The notes beneath the pieces were generated by a model, which saw only the letters and a program-made list of their open reading frames with translations, was not told the DNA's origin and made no database searches. A DNA stretch of 44,695 nucleotides from an uncultured Muribaculaceae bacterium. GTDB taxonomy: Bacteria > Bacteroidota > Bacteroidia > Bacteroidales > Muribaculaceae. The position numbers were made by a program, and so were the translations under genes. Below are positions 1 to 9,747 of the stretch, in pieces; the stretch's first letter is position 1, and each line of letters opens with the position of its first letter. The DNA is taken from assembly GCA_944321865.1 (NCBI GenBank), contig CALUMZ010000014.1:1-44695 (forward strand). The letters are read 5' to 3'.

Positions 1-456
1 TTCAAGGAAGTTGACGAAAGCGAAGAAGTAACTTTCGTACAAGAACACGTAATAGGCGTAGCCAAGGGTTGCGACGAAGAAATGATAAAGGACCTCAACG
101 CGCACTTCAACGGCGAATGCACCGAAGTGGGCATGTACCTTGCAATGTCGCGCCAAGCCGACCGCGAAGGCTATCCCGAAATTGCAGAAGCATTCAAGCG
201 TTACGCTTGGGAAGAAGCCGAACATGCTGCAAAATTCGCCGAATTGCTCGGTGACGTGGTATGGGACACCAAGACCAACCTTTACAAGCGCATGCTCGCC
301 GAAGCCGGTGCCAACGCCGACAAGTTCCGCATCGCAAAACGTGCAAAAGAGCTTAACCTCGACGCAATCCACGACACAGTTCACGAAATGGCCAAGGATG
401 AAGCCCGCCACGGCAAAGGCTTTGAAGGTCTTTACAACCGCTATTTCAAGAAGTAA
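1..456 (+). CDS. Reverse rubrerythrin / NADH peroxidase family protein, 5'-truncated by the window edge
   Basis: The reading frame is open from base 1 and ends at TAA 454-456, giving 151 residues of a longer protein. Seen: a ferritin-like four-helix segment with diiron-type ligands, including [20 protein letters not shown], a [10 protein letters not shown] helix and a C-terminal [12 protein letters not shown] helix. Family knowledge: in the reverse rubrerythrins of anaerobes an N-terminal rubredoxin domain (two CxxC knuckles) precedes this domain, and the enzyme reduces hydrogen peroxide with electrons from NADH or rubredoxin. The rubredoxin part would lie upstream of the window; the first visible residues ([16 protein letters not shown]) fit the linker. 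An internal ATG at 82 would cut into the conserved GVAKG linker, so it is not taken as the start. A terminator follows directly, so this is the last gene of its transcript. Confidence 0.88.
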   Translation, partial: FKEVDESEEVTFVQEHVIGVAKGCDEEMIKDLNAHFNGECTEVGMYLAMSRQADREGYPEIAEAFKRYAWEEAEHAAKFAELLGDVVWDTKTNLYKRMLAEAGANADKFRIAKRAKELNLDAIHDTVHEMAKDEARHGKGFEGLYNRYFKK

Positions 457-533
457 TGACACGACCTCTTTAATATTCCCACCCTCAGGCAACAACCAAG
501 GCCGGGACAGGGAATATCACAAAAAAAACGCAA

Positions 534-563
534 GCCTTCCTTCAACCAAGGAGGGCTTTTTTT
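534..563 (+). terminator. Rho-independent terminator after the rubrerythrin gene
   Basis: A 9-bp stem (534-542 with 548-556, one G-T wobble) closes a 5-nt loop and is followed by seven T (557-563). It lies 78 nt after the rubrerythrin stop codon and separates that gene from the dcw cluster. Confidence 0.85.
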
Positions 564-715
564 ATTCCCACACCACGAGCAGTGTTTACAATTGCAAACC
601 AAACCGGTCGTCACGCCGTCATGCGATACACTTCCCCACAATACCGCTACAGACGCGGCCACCGGTTGCTTGTTGATAACTTTTACATTAACAGGCAGAA
701 AAATATGAATTTCAA

Positions 716-749
716 TTTGTAAATTGTATGAGATAATTTGCTAACTTTA
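716..749 (+). promoter_or_regulatory. Possible dcw-cluster promoter (Bacteroidales type)
   Basis: TTTG at 716-719 is followed after 22 nt by TAACTTTA at 742-749, a 7/8 match to the Bacteroidales -7 box TAnnTTTG. The predicted transcript start, near 755-760, lies inside the 5' extension of the rsmH frame. That favours the downstream ATG at 852 as the rsmH start. Confidence 0.4.
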
Positions 750-851
750 CAAGCGGAAAAATACATCCATGGCAAAGGGCCGGCTGCGCTTTTTCAAGCC
801 TCCCTGTGCCCGCATTTAAAACAATTGTGCATCAGTTATTTACGCATCAAG

Positions 852-1796
852 ATGAATGACCGGTCGATAGTCTATCACATCCCCGCATTGCTCAACGAAA
901 GCATCGACGGGCTTAATATCAAGAAAGATGGCGTGTATGTTGACGCAACATTCGGAGGCGGCGGACATTCACGTGCAATAATGTCGCATCTGGGCAAAAA
1001 CGGGCACCTGTATGGATTTGACCAAGACATGGATGCATATTCCAACAGAATCGAGGATGACCGATTTACATTCGTGCACAGCAATTTCGCCTACTTGACC
1101 AATTTCCTTCGTTACTATGGCGTAACGGCAGTCGATGGGATAATAGCCGACCTTGGGGTCTCGTTCCACCACTTCGACGATGCTGAGCGAGGATTTTCAT
1201 TCAGGGCCGATGCTCCGCTTGACATGCGCATGAACCGCAGCTCACACACAAAGGCAAGCGACCTGCTTGCCAACTACACCGAAGAGCAACTTGCCGACAT
1301 TCTATATAACTACGGAGAACTGAAGCAAGCCCGGCGCATGGCTGCCGCAATTGTCAAAGCCCGCACCGCCGACATGCCCGTAGCCACAGTGGGCAAACTT
1401 ATCGAAACTGTAAAGCCGTTCATAAAACCGGCGCAAGAAAAGAAAGAACTGGCACAAGTGTTCCAAGCACTGCGCATTGCCGTCAACGATGAACTGGGAG
1501 CTTTAAAAGCGCTGCTTCGGCAATCGCTGCAAGCACTGCGTCCCGGCGGCCGATTAGCCGTAATAACATACCATTCGCTCGAAGACCGCATGGTGAAAAA
1601 CTTCATCAAAAGCGGCAACACCGAGGGACGGATAGAAAAAGACTTCTTCGGGCGTGTCGACACGCCATGGGTACAAATAAACAACAAGGTGGTTCGCCCC
1701 GGAGACGATGAAGTGGAACGCAACCCACGTTCCCGCAGTGCCAAGTTACGCATTGCCGAAAAGACAGAACCTCAAAAAACACAACGCGAATCATGA
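852..1796 (+). CDS. rsmH: 16S rRNA (cytosine-1402-N4)-methyltransferase RsmH (MraW)
   Basis: This is a cytoplasmic SAM-dependent enzyme that methylates N4 of C1402 in 16S rRNA. The 314-residue product matches the usual family length. Seen: the SAM-binding loop DATFGGGGHS at residues 31-40, FDQD near 57-60, IIADLGVSFHHFD near 97-109 and the family segment FRADAPLDMRM near 118-126. The frame is open back to 738, but the added 38 residues are unlike the family and would span the predicted promoter, so ATG 852 (MNDRSIVYHIPALL) is chosen. It is the first gene of the dcw cluster, and its stop overlaps the ftsL start (ATGA at 1793-1796). Confidence 0.95.
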   Translation: MNDRSIVYHIPALLNESIDGLNIKKDGVYVDATFGGGGHSRAIMSHLGKNGHLYGFDQDMDAYSNRIEDDRFTFVHSNFAYLTNFLRYYGVTAVDGIIADLGVSFHHFDDAERGFSFRADAPLDMRMNRSSHTKASDLLANYTEEQLADILYNYGELKQARRMAAAIVKARTADMPVATVGKLIETVKPFIKPAQEKKELAQVFQALRIAVNDELGALKALLRQSLQALRPGGRLAVITYHSLEDRMVKNFIKSGNTEGRIEKDFFGRVDTPWVQINNKVVRPGDDEVERNPRSRSAKLRIAEKTEPQKTQRES

Positions 1797-2146
1797 CCAA
1801 GAGAACCATCACATCGAGCTTCAAGGCCGTTTTCAAAGCCATCTGGAACATCCTGAGCGGCAAAATCGTGACAGTCGGCTTTATAAAGAGGCACTTTGCA
1901 AAAGTGGCGGTGCTGCTTTTCGTGATATTCGGATTCATTGCAAACCGTTTTTCGGGCATGCTTGAAATGAGGCGCATCGACAATCTTGAAAACGAGCTGA
2001 AAACATCACAATCTTCATATATCATATCAAGTGCCGACTATTTCTCGAAAATACGCGAAAAAACGATGAAACAACTTGTCGACACAATGAAACTGGGGCT
2101 GAGCGCACCCGAACAACCTCCATACATGCTGACCGATGACGAGTGA
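1793..2146 (+). CDS. ftsL: Cell division protein FtsL-like
   Basis: A 117-residue bitopic membrane protein. A basic N-terminus is followed by one transmembrane helix (about residues 38-55, VAVLLFVIFGFIANRF) and a heptad-like periplasmic stretch (about 56-95) expected to form the coiled coil that pairs with FtsB/DivIC and supports FtsQ in the divisome. Sequence identity in this family is low, so the call rests on size, topology and position between rsmH and ftsI. It overlaps rsmH by 4 nt and ftsI by 11 nt, which implies translational coupling. Confidence 0.85.
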   Translation: MTKRTITSSFKAVFKAIWNILSGKIVTVGFIKRHFAKVAVLLFVIFGFIANRFSGMLEMRRIDNLENELKTSQSSYIISSADYFSKIREKTMKQLVDTMKLGLSAPEQPPYMLTDDE

Positions 2147-4277
2147 AAAGAAAAAGCGCAAAAAGAACAAAACGCACATAATGTGGCGTTATTTTTTAAT
2201 CACGTTGGCCATAACTGTGGTTTCGGTTGTGGCCGTGTATCGTCTTGTGCAAACTACGGTAGTCAAGGCCGACCAATGGAACGAGAAGGCTCTTGCCTCA
2301 TTCGGAGACGTGGTGCCATCGATACCCGAACGTGGCAAAATTCTTGCCGACGACGGCTCCATTCTCGCCGCCAACGTCGTATTCTACGATGCAAAAATCG
2401 ATTGGAAGAGCGAAGCGATACGCCGGGACACATTCTACAAATACCTGCCTGCACTGTGCGACAGCCTCGCAAACTTTTTCCCGGGCAGAAAGACCTCACG
2501 CGAATGGAGAAAAGAACTTGAAGGTAAGTTCAGCAAACGCGACCAAGCAGGTGTAAAAGGCTTGCGCAATTACGCCATTGCATCAAACTTGTCGAAAAAG
2601 CAACGTGACCGCCTGCGCAGCTTCCCCTTCTTCAACAAGGGAATGAACAAGTCGGGCCTCGTGTTTTCGGAGCAGCTGAGGCGTTGCAAGCCATACGGCT
2701 CGATAGCCTCGCGAAGCATCGGCTCGGTGCACGCCGACAAACTGTCGCTCGGCAACCGCAACGACGAGCAAGTGGTGATGCACGGCATTTCGGGACTTGA
2801 AATGTCGCTCGACTCGCTGCTTTACGGGCAAAACGGCGAAATGCAATCGGTACAATCGACCGTGCGCACCCTGCGCTGGGAACACAAGCCGGCCATCGAT
2901 GGCTATGACATCATGACCACCATAAACATCGACATTCAAGACATTGTGGAGCAAGAATTATACGACATGTGCCTTGATGCCCAACCCTTGTGGGGAACAG
3001 CCATAGTGATGGACATTGAAACCGGGGAAATAAAAGCAATATCCAATTTTGAACGCCGAGACTCATTCAATGTAGAAAAGGGGTATATCGAAAAAAAGAA
3101 CCATGCCTTCTTGCGCTACGAAACCGGTTCGGTGATGAAAGTAATATCCATGCTTGTTGCCCTCGAAGACAGCATTGTGACCGACATAAACGAGCGCATT
3201 CCCACAGGGCACTCGTGGGTTTACAGCGGCGGCCGCCCCATCACCGATGCCCACGGCAGCGCCGACAAGAGCATATCGGAAGTGATTGCCCACTCGTCAA
3301 ACATCGGCATTGCCAAAATCATAACATCGAAATATGGCAGCCAGCCAATAGCTTTCAGCAACCGCCTAAAGGAAATGGGATTTTTCGACCGCTTCAATGT
3401 GGGAATCGCCGGCGAAAGCGTGCCTTACATGCGCTTCTCGGGACATGACAATTCCAACCGCATATTGCTTTCGCGCATGTCATACGGCTACGGAATGTCA
3501 ACTCCGCCCATATACACCCTTGCCATGTACAATGCAATAGCCGGTGGGGGAAAATTTGTGCGCCCGCGATTGCTGAAACAACTCTTGCATGATGGCACAG
3601 CCGACTCGGTGATTCCGGTGAGCTATGTGCGCGAGCGGATATGCAGCGAGGAAAACGCCCGCAAGCTGCGCGAAATGATGCACGCCGTGGTACACGACCC
3701 TCACGGCACGGGCAAGAGCCTGCGCAACAACTTGGTTGACTTCGGCGGAAAGACCGGCACTGCATACGTCACCGATGGCGGACGCTACACGAGCATGAAA
3801 CGCTACTCGTTTTGCGGATTTTTCCCTTACGACAATCCCAAATACTCCTGCATAGTGGTTTTTGAACGAGGAAAATACGGCGCGGCCGGCAGCAGTGGGA
3901 AAGTATTCCGCAACATTGCACTGAAGATGTATGCCCGCGGCATGCTCGACAATGGCAAAAGCTATGTCGCAGCAGCCGACTCGACAATAAGCAACCGTAA
4001 CGGCATGGTATATGCATCGGTTGGCAGGCGCGACGCCCGCTCGTTTGTCGGGCAAGACGTGTCTCACACATTGGGGCAGCTGCGCCGCCCCGGAAAAGTC
4101 CCCTCAGGAACGGTGCCCGACGTGGCCGGGCTCGGCTTACGCGAAGCCATCAACCTGCTCGAAGGAGCCGGACTGAAAGTTAGATTCTCAGGAACCGGAT
4201 ACGTATACAGGCAAAGCCTGCCGCCCGGCTCAAAATTAATAAAAGGTGCCGAAATACAACTGGCACTGCGCAATTGA
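2136..4277 (+). CDS. ftsI: Division-specific peptidoglycan transpeptidase FtsI (class B PBP3) with PASTA domain
   Basis: A 713-residue class B penicillin-binding protein that crosslinks septal peptidoglycan with FtsW. Seen: a lysine-rich cytoplasmic tail, one transmembrane helix (about 17-38), the PBP dimerisation-domain motif IPERGKILADDG near residue 63, then the transpeptidase domain. The active-site SxxK is S332-V-M-K, the SxN motif is S387-S-N, and the KTG triad is K539-T-G. A C-terminal PASTA domain starts about residue 650 (VPDVAGLGLREAINLLEGAG). The residues before the catalytic serine read ETGS where EPGS is common. It overlaps the 3' end of ftsL and is 26 nt from murE. Confidence 0.96.
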   Translation: MTSEKKKRKKNKTHIMWRYFLITLAITVVSVVAVYRLVQTTVVKADQWNEKALASFGDVVPSIPERGKILADDGSILAANVVFYDAKIDWKSEAIRRDTFYKYLPALCDSLANFFPGRKTSREWRKELEGKFSKRDQAGVKGLRNYAIASNLSKKQRDRLRSFPFFNKGMNKSGLVFSEQLRRCKPYGSIASRSIGSVHADKLSLGNRNDEQVVMHGISGLEMSLDSLLYGQNGEMQSVQSTVRTLRWEHKPAIDGYDIMTTINIDIQDIVEQELYDMCLDAQPLWGTAIVMDIETGEIKAISNFERRDSFNVEKGYIEKKNHAFLRYETGSVMKVISMLVALEDSIVTDINERIPTGHSWVYSGGRPITDAHGSADKSISEVIAHSSNIGIAKIITSKYGSQPIAFSNRLKEMGFFDRFNVGIAGESVPYMRFSGHDNSNRILLSRMSYGYGMSTPPIYTLAMYNAIAGGGKFVRPRLLKQLLHDGTADSVIPVSYVRERICSEENARKLREMMHAVVHDPHGTGKSLRNNLVDFGGKTGTAYVTDGGRYTSMKRYSFCGFFPYDNPKYSCIVVFERGKYGAAGSSGKVFRNIALKMYARGMLDNGKSYVAAADSTISNRNGMVYASVGRRDARSFVGQDVSHTLGQLRRPGKVPSGTVPDVAGLGLREAINLLEGAGLKVRFSGTGYVYRQSLPPGSKLIKGAEIQLALRN

Positions 4278-4303
4278 CAATTATCTGAAAAAACAAGAAA
4301 GAT

Positions 4304-5767
4304 ATGTTATTAGAAGAACTGATTAAACCGCTCAAGCCGGTCAGCATCACCGGCACAACGGCAGGTATAGAAATAAGCGACCTTGTGTGCGACTCACGCC
4401 ACATGGTCAAGGGGGCAATGTTTGTAGCCGTCAGGGGCGTGGCAGTGGACTCCCACAAGTTCATTCCACAAGTAGTGGCCGACGGTGCCGCAGCCGTCGT
4501 GTGTGAGCAACTGCCCGAGGAAGTTGCAGGCAACGTTTGCTACATTGTGGTAGAAAACAGTACCAACGCCTTGGCACTCCTTGCCTCGGCATGGAACGGT
4601 TACCCGTCGGAGAAGCTGCAATTGGTGGGAGTGACAGGCACCAACGGCAAAACCACCACCGCAACGTTGCTATATGAAATGGCACAATTACTCGGATACA
4701 AGGCAGGACTTATTTCCACCGTGCGCAACATCGTAGACAAGACCGTCATACACACCGAGCAAACCACCCCCGACCCGCTGACGCTCAACCGCCTGTTGCG
4801 GCAGATGGTAGAGGCCGGTTGCAGCTATGCCTTCATGGAAGTAAGTTCGCACGCCTGCGTGCAGCACCGCATCGACGGGCTTAAATTCAAGGGCGGCATT
4901 TTCTCCAACCTCACACGCGACCACCTCGACTTCCACAAGACCGTCGAGAACTACATCAACGCTAAAAAAAGTTTCTTTGACGGCCTGCCTGCCGATGCAT
5001 TCGCACTTGTCAACATCGACGACAAAGTGGGAACAGTGATGGTGCAAAATACCAAAGCACACAAATACACCTACTCACTCAGATCAATGGCCGATTTCAA
5101 GGGAAAAATCATTGAAAGCCGGCTGAATGGCACACTGCTGAGCATCAACGGCAAGGAAATAGAAGTATTGTTTACCGGACGCTTCAACGCCTATAACCTC
5201 ACGGCCGTGTATGGCGCATCATTGCTGCTCGGATTCCCCGAGGAAGAAGTTGCCGTGAAAATGAGCATGCTCGTGCCTGTTGCGGGGCGTTTCCAGACGC
5301 TTCTTTCCCCTCGCGGCTACACAGCCATCATCGACTATGCCCACACCCCCGACGCACTGATAAACGTGCTCAATGCCATTCGGGAAGTAACCGGCACACG
5401 TGGCAAGATAATAACCGTGGTGGGTGCAGGAGGCAACCGCGACAAAGGCAAGCGTCCCATAATGGCCAAAGAAGCCGCAACGCGCAGCGACCGCCTTATC
5501 CTCACAAGCGACAACCCGCGTTTTGAAGATCCCGAAGAGATTCTGCACGACATGGAAGCCGGGCTCGACGAAGAAGCCCGCCGCCACACGCTGAAAATTA
5601 CCGACCGCCGCGAAGCCATCAAGGCTGCCACCTGTTTTGCCGAACCGGGCGACGTGGTGCTCATAGCCGGCAAGGGACATGAGGATTACCAAGAAATCAA
5701 AGGCGTAAAACACCACTTCGACGACAAAGAAGTGGTGGAAACACTGTTTAAGGACGAAAAACGATAA
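4304..5767 (+). CDS. murE: UDP-MurNAc-L-Ala-D-Glu:meso-diaminopimelate ligase MurE
   Basis: A 487-residue cytoplasmic Mur ligase that adds the third stem-peptide residue using ATP. Seen: the ATP-binding loop GTNGKTT at residues 112-118, a central Mur ligase domain, and a C-terminal domain with D403-N-P-R. The DNPR motif is the established signature for meso-diaminopimelate selection, so the peptidoglycan is predicted to be meso-DAP type. The start at 4304 gives the usual family length. mraY begins 18 nt after its stop, in the same direction. Confidence 0.96.
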   Translation: MLLEELIKPLKPVSITGTTAGIEISDLVCDSRHMVKGAMFVAVRGVAVDSHKFIPQVVADGAAAVVCEQLPEEVAGNVCYIVVENSTNALALLASAWNGYPSEKLQLVGVTGTNGKTTTATLLYEMAQLLGYKAGLISTVRNIVDKTVIHTEQTTPDPLTLNRLLRQMVEAGCSYAFMEVSSHACVQHRIDGLKFKGGIFSNLTRDHLDFHKTVENYINAKKSFFDGLPADAFALVNIDDKVGTVMVQNTKAHKYTYSLRSMADFKGKIIESRLNGTLLSINGKEIEVLFTGRFNAYNLTAVYGASLLLGFPEEEVAVKMSMLVPVAGRFQTLLSPRGYTAIIDYAHTPDALINVLNAIREVTGTRGKIITVVGAGGNRDKGKRPIMAKEAATRSDRLILTSDNPRFEDPEEILHDMEAGLDEEARRHTLKITDRREAIKAATCFAEPGDVVLIAGKGHEDYQEIKGVKHHFDDKEVVETLFKDEKR

Positions 5768-5785
5768 CAAACCATACCGACAATA

Positions 5786-7045
5786 ATGTTATACTATCTA
5801 TTTCAATATTTAGAACAGATTGATTTTCCGGGCGCGCGGCTGATGAATTATCTCTCGTTCCGTTCGGGTGTGGCACTGTTGTTGTCCCTGTTCATCGCCA
5901 CAGTGATTGGCCGGCGCATAATCGACCGCCTGCAATTGATGCAAGTGGGTGAAATAGTACGTGACTTGGGGCTTGAAGGGCAGATGAGCAAGAAAGGCAC
6001 ACCGACAATGGGTGGCATCATCATAATAATCTCGATATTGGTGCCGTGCCTGCTCGTGGGCAAGCTCGATAACATATACATGATACTCATGCTTGTGTCG
6101 ACAATATGGCTCGGCTCACTCGGATTTGCCGACGACTACATCAAGGTCGCACACCACGACAAAGAAGGGCTTAAAGGCAAATTCAAGATAGTTGGACAAG
6201 TGGGACTGGGCTTGATAGTAGGGCTCACAATGTACCTCAGCCCCGAAATCGTAATGCGTGAAAACGTGGAAACACGCATTGCCGACCATGAAATCGTCGT
6301 AAGCCACAAGAGTGAAGACATCAAAGCGGCACAAACCACTATTCCGTTTGTCAAAAACAACAACTTCGACTATTCAAGCCTAACCCGGTGGCTCGGCGAC
6401 AATGCCGAAACAGGCGGTTGGATATTGTTCATCCTCGTTACCATATTCGTGGTAACGGCAGTGAGCAACGGAGCCAACCTCACCGACGGGCTCGACGGGC
6501 TTGCCACAAGCACGTCGGCAATAATAGGGGTGGCACTGGCCATAATGTGCTACTTGGGCGGCAACGTAATATACTCGTCATACCTTAATATAATGTATAT
6601 ACCTCAAAGTGCCGAACTCGTGGTGTTTGCCGCCGCATTCATCGGGGCGACCATAGGCTTCCTGTGGTACAACTCTTATCCGGCACAGGTATTCATGGGC
6701 GACACAGGCAGCCTGACGTTAGGCGGGCTGATAGCCGTCTTTGCCATTCTCATTCGCAAAGAGCTGCTTATCCCCATCATGTGTGCCATTTTCCTTGTCG
6801 AAGACTTGTCGGTAATGCTTCAAGTAGCATATTTCAAATACACAAAAAAGAAAACAGGGAAAGGCCGCCGCATATTCAAGATGACCCCGCTGCACCACCA
6901 CTTCCAAGTGCAAGGGAATTCAGGGGTCGACGCACTTGTGCAACGCCCCATAAGCGCAGTGCCCGAACCTAAAATAGTAATGCGATTCTGCATTGTGGCG
7001 ATATTCCTTGCCGCACTCACATTTGTAACACTAAAAATAAGATAA
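5786..7045 (+). CDS. mraY: Phospho-MurNAc-pentapeptide transferase MraY
   Basis: A 419-residue polytopic inner-membrane enzyme that transfers phospho-MurNAc-pentapeptide to undecaprenyl phosphate to form lipid I. Seen: about ten hydrophobic helices, KKGTPTMGG at residues 69-77, the Mg-binding pair D116-D117 in [19 protein letters not shown] around residue 234, FMGDTGS, and a histidine-rich HHHF motif near the C-terminus. An extra loop of roughly 40-50 residues around 145-195 makes it longer than the 360-residue E. coli enzyme; such an insert is usual in Bacteroidota. Only one base separates its stop from the murD start. Confidence 0.96.
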   Translation: MLYYLFQYLEQIDFPGARLMNYLSFRSGVALLLSLFIATVIGRRIIDRLQLMQVGEIVRDLGLEGQMSKKGTPTMGGIIIIISILVPCLLVGKLDNIYMILMLVSTIWLGSLGFADDYIKVAHHDKEGLKGKFKIVGQVGLGLIVGLTMYLSPEIVMRENVETRIADHEIVVSHKSEDIKAAQTTIPFVKNNNFDYSSLTRWLGDNAETGGWILFILVTIFVVTAVSNGANLTDGLDGLATSTSAIIGVALAIMCYLGGNVIYSSYLNIMYIPQSAELVVFAAAFIGATIGFLWYNSYPAQVFMGDTGSLTLGGLIAVFAILIRKELLIPIMCAIFLVEDLSVMLQVAYFKYTKKKTGKGRRIFKMTPLHHHFQVQGNSGVDALVQRPISAVPEPKIVMRFCIVAIFLAALTFVTLKIR

Positions 7046-7046
7046 C

Positions 7047-8411
7047 ATGACCACTAACATATCACGACGAATTGTCATACTCGGCGGCGGGGAAAGCGGC
7101 GTTGGTGCCGCCATCCTCTCGCATACGAAGGGATACGACACATTTCTGTCCGACTCGGGGACCATATCTCCAAAATACAAATCTCGATTAGACGAATCCG
7201 GCATAGAATGGGAAGAAGGCAAGCACTCGGTAGAACGCATCTTGTGTGCCGATGAAGTGATAAAAAGCCCCGGCATACCCAATGACGCCCCGATAATCGA
7301 AAAGTTGCGTAGCAAGAATATACCGGTAATTTCCGAAATTGAATTTGCCGGGCGGTTCACCAATGCCAAAATGGTGTGCATCACCGGCAGCAACGGCAAG
7401 ACCACCACTACGATGCTCACATACCACATACTGAAGGAAGCCGGTATCGACGTGGGTCTCGCAGGCAACGTTGGCCGAAGCCTTGCCTTGCAGGTAGCAA
7501 TAGAGCCGCATGATGTATATGTGATAGAATTGAGCAGTTTCCAGCTCGACAACATGTATGACTTCAAGGCAAACATTGCCGTGCTGCTCAATATCACGCC
7601 CGACCATCTCGATCGCTACGATCACAAGATGGAAAACTATGTGGCTGCCAAATTCCGTATCCTGCAAAACCAGACGGGCGAAGATTCATTCATATTCTGG
7701 GAAAACGACCCCATAATAGCCGCGCAATTAAAACGGCTGAAGATTGAAGCCAAGATGTACCCGTTCTCGGAAGAATATGATCCCGATGCAGCCGCATATA
7801 TCGACCCACAAGGCGAAATGGTACTGAAAAAAGGCGGCGACAACCTTGTCATCGACAAGAACGACCTTGCCCTTAAAGGCTTGCACAACGTGTTCAACTC
7901 CATGGCGGCAGGATTGTCGGCCTCGATACTTGACATCAAGAAAGACGTAATACGCCACGCACTCGAAGATTTTGAGGCAGTGGAACACCGTCTTGAATAT
8001 GTAAAGACAGTGGATGGCGTGAGATACGTCAACGACTCAAAGGCCACCAACGTCAATTCTTGCTGGTATGCGCTCGAAAGCATGACCACACCGGTAGTGC
8101 TTATTCTGGGAGGGAAAGACAAAGGCAACGACTACAGCGAAATAGAAAAGTTTGTCAAGGACAAAGTTAAAGCCATTGTGTGCCTCGGTGTTGACAACCG
8201 CAAGCTGCACTCCTTCTTCGACGGGAAAATACCGGTAGTGGAAGATGCCTCGAGCATGGCCGAAGCCGTTGAAAAATGCCGCAACCTTGCATCGGAAGGC
8301 GATACAGTATTGCTATCGCCATGCTGTGCAAGTTTCGACCTGTTCAAAAGCTACGAAGACCGCGGCTGCCAGTTCAAGGAATGTGTAAATGCTTTAAACG
8401 ACTCAAAATAA
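7047..8411 (+). CDS. murD: UDP-MurNAc-L-alanine:D-glutamate ligase MurD
   Basis: A 454-residue cytoplasmic Mur ligase that adds D-Glu to UDP-MurNAc-L-Ala. Seen: an N-terminal Rossmann-like start (RRIVILGGGESGVGAA), the ATP-binding GSNGKTT at residues 114-120, the central motif ELSSFQLD, and the C-terminal HRLEYV and NDSKATN segments typical of MurD. It lies directly behind mraY and 11 nt before ftsW, in the usual order. Confidence 0.96.
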   Translation: MTTNISRRIVILGGGESGVGAAILSHTKGYDTFLSDSGTISPKYKSRLDESGIEWEEGKHSVERILCADEVIKSPGIPNDAPIIEKLRSKNIPVISEIEFAGRFTNAKMVCITGSNGKTTTTMLTYHILKEAGIDVGLAGNVGRSLALQVAIEPHDVYVIELSSFQLDNMYDFKANIAVLLNITPDHLDRYDHKMENYVAAKFRILQNQTGEDSFIFWENDPIIAAQLKRLKIEAKMYPFSEEYDPDAAAYIDPQGEMVLKKGGDNLVIDKNDLALKGLHNVFNSMAAGLSASILDIKKDVIRHALEDFEAVEHRLEYVKTVDGVRYVNDSKATNVNSCWYALESMTTPVVLILGGKDKGNDYSEIEKFVKDKVKAIVCLGVDNRKLHSFFDGKIPVVEDASSMAEAVEKCRNLASEGDTVLLSPCCASFDLFKSYEDRGCQFKECVNALNDSK

Positions 8412-8422
8412 CACAATCACAA

Positions 8423-9715
8423 ATGGATGCCGACTTAAACACCGCAGCTAAAGCCAAGGTCAAGAACCGTTATGGCGACCCTTGGATATGGGGCATATAC
8501 TGCACGTTGTGCCTTATATCGGTAGTCGAAGCATTCAGCGCTTCGATACAGCAAGTGGGCACCGCGGGAATATACGGGCCCATAAGCAAGCATGTCATTA
8601 CGCTGCTTGTGGGAGTATTGGCCCTCTTCATAGTCCAAAGCATTTCTTTCAAGACTCGCCTGTTTCGCTGGTGCATAATAGCTTTTGCGCTGATTACCAT
8701 CGGTGCTCTCATATATGTCATGGAGCATGGGCAGGTAATAAACAATGCCGTGCGTTCACTGTCGCTATTCGGCTTCTCGGTACAGCCTGCCGAACTCGCC
8801 AAGTTGTCGACAGTCTTACTCGTGGCAATGATAATGTCGCGTTACCAAGAACCGGGAGGAGTGCGCACGGTGGGTGTCGTGCTTAGTGCAATAATCGTGC
8901 TGTTCTTTGGCGGTTTCACCTACAAACAGGGATTCACCAACACGGCCATTCTCATGAGCATCAGCCTGTCGATGATGCTTATAGGAGGGGTGCAGCTGAA
9001 GAAGTTTGTCATTGTGCTGCTTGTGTACGGCATAGTGGCGGCAGGGTACATGAAAATGCGCGAAAGCGACGAAGATGCCATCCCAAATGGCACGGCAACC
9101 GAAATGGCCGAAGCCCGAAACACCGACCGCTCGGCCACTCGCGTAAACCGATTGGAACGTTTCGACTGGAACGAAGATGAATGCCTTGCCCACCCGCTGA
9201 CCGACAAGTACAAACAAGAACAATATGCCTACATGGCGCGCGCGCATGGAGGAATACTTGGCGTGTTCCCGGGAAATTCCCGGGAAAGCAGCCGGCTTCC
9301 ATTGGCATTTTCCGACTATATTTACTCGATAATAGTCGAGGAAATGGGGCTTGTGGGAGGAATTGCCGTATTAATACTGTATCTGGCCTTGCTTGCACGC
9401 GCAGGCCGCATAGCACAACGATGCACACGGGCATTCCCGGCATTGCTGGTACTTGGGGTGGCTGTGATGATTACCATTCAGGCATTGTCACACATTGCCA
9501 TCAACTGCGGCATGGTGCCGGTATCGGGACAACCGCTGCCGCTCATTTCGGCCGGAGGCTCATCGATTGTCGTTATTAACATAGCATTCGGCATTATGAT
9601 AGGTGTCAGCAAGAATGCGGCACAACGCAACGACAACGGAAAAGTGGAACACCCCGACAGTGGCGGCGACAAGTCAAAGATGCTGGAGGCTGCCAACCCT
9701 ACACAAGTGAATTAG
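8423..9715 (+). CDS. ftsW: Septal peptidoglycan glycosyltransferase FtsW (SEDS family)
   Basis: A polytopic SEDS-family membrane protein of 430 residues that polymerises lipid II at the septum together with FtsI. Seen: about ten hydrophobic helices, the conserved acidic segment FSDYIYSIIVEEMG, and the family signature CGMVPVSGQPLPLISAGGSS near the last helices. The frame is open upstream to 8276, but that extension overlaps murD and is not SEDS-like, so ATG 8423 (MDADLNTAAKAK) is chosen, 11 nt after the murD stop. A polar loop of about 60 residues (around 205-270, rich in E, D and R) is a visible insertion. The gene sits between murD and murG as in most dcw clusters. Confidence 0.94.
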   Translation: MDADLNTAAKAKVKNRYGDPWIWGIYCTLCLISVVEAFSASIQQVGTAGIYGPISKHVITLLVGVLALFIVQSISFKTRLFRWCIIAFALITIGALIYVMEHGQVINNAVRSLSLFGFSVQPAELAKLSTVLLVAMIMSRYQEPGGVRTVGVVLSAIIVLFFGGFTYKQGFTNTAILMSISLSMMLIGGVQLKKFVIVLLVYGIVAAGYMKMRESDEDAIPNGTATEMAEARNTDRSATRVNRLERFDWNEDECLAHPLTDKYKQEQYAYMARAHGGILGVFPGNSRESSRLPLAFSDYIYSIIVEEMGLVGGIAVLILYLALLARAGRIAQRCTRAFPALLVLGVAVMITIQALSHIAINCGMVPVSGQPLPLISAGGSSIVVINIAFGIMIGVSKNAAQRNDNGKVEHPDSGGDKSKMLEAANPTQVN

Positions 9716-9747
9716 ACTACGTTAACCGATGATAATAAAAAAATGTC

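Larger units (their letters stand above)
457..851. other. Intergenic region between rubrerythrin and rsmH
   Basis: This 395-nt gap contains the terminator at 534-563 and a probable promoter near 716-749. I see no credible coding frame. In particular, no mraZ is found here, although that gene commonly opens the dcw cluster in Bacteroidales. Confidence 0.6.

Noticed and set aside
738..851. Upstream start for rsmH adding 38 residues
   Set aside because: The added residues are unlike the family and overlap the predicted promoter.
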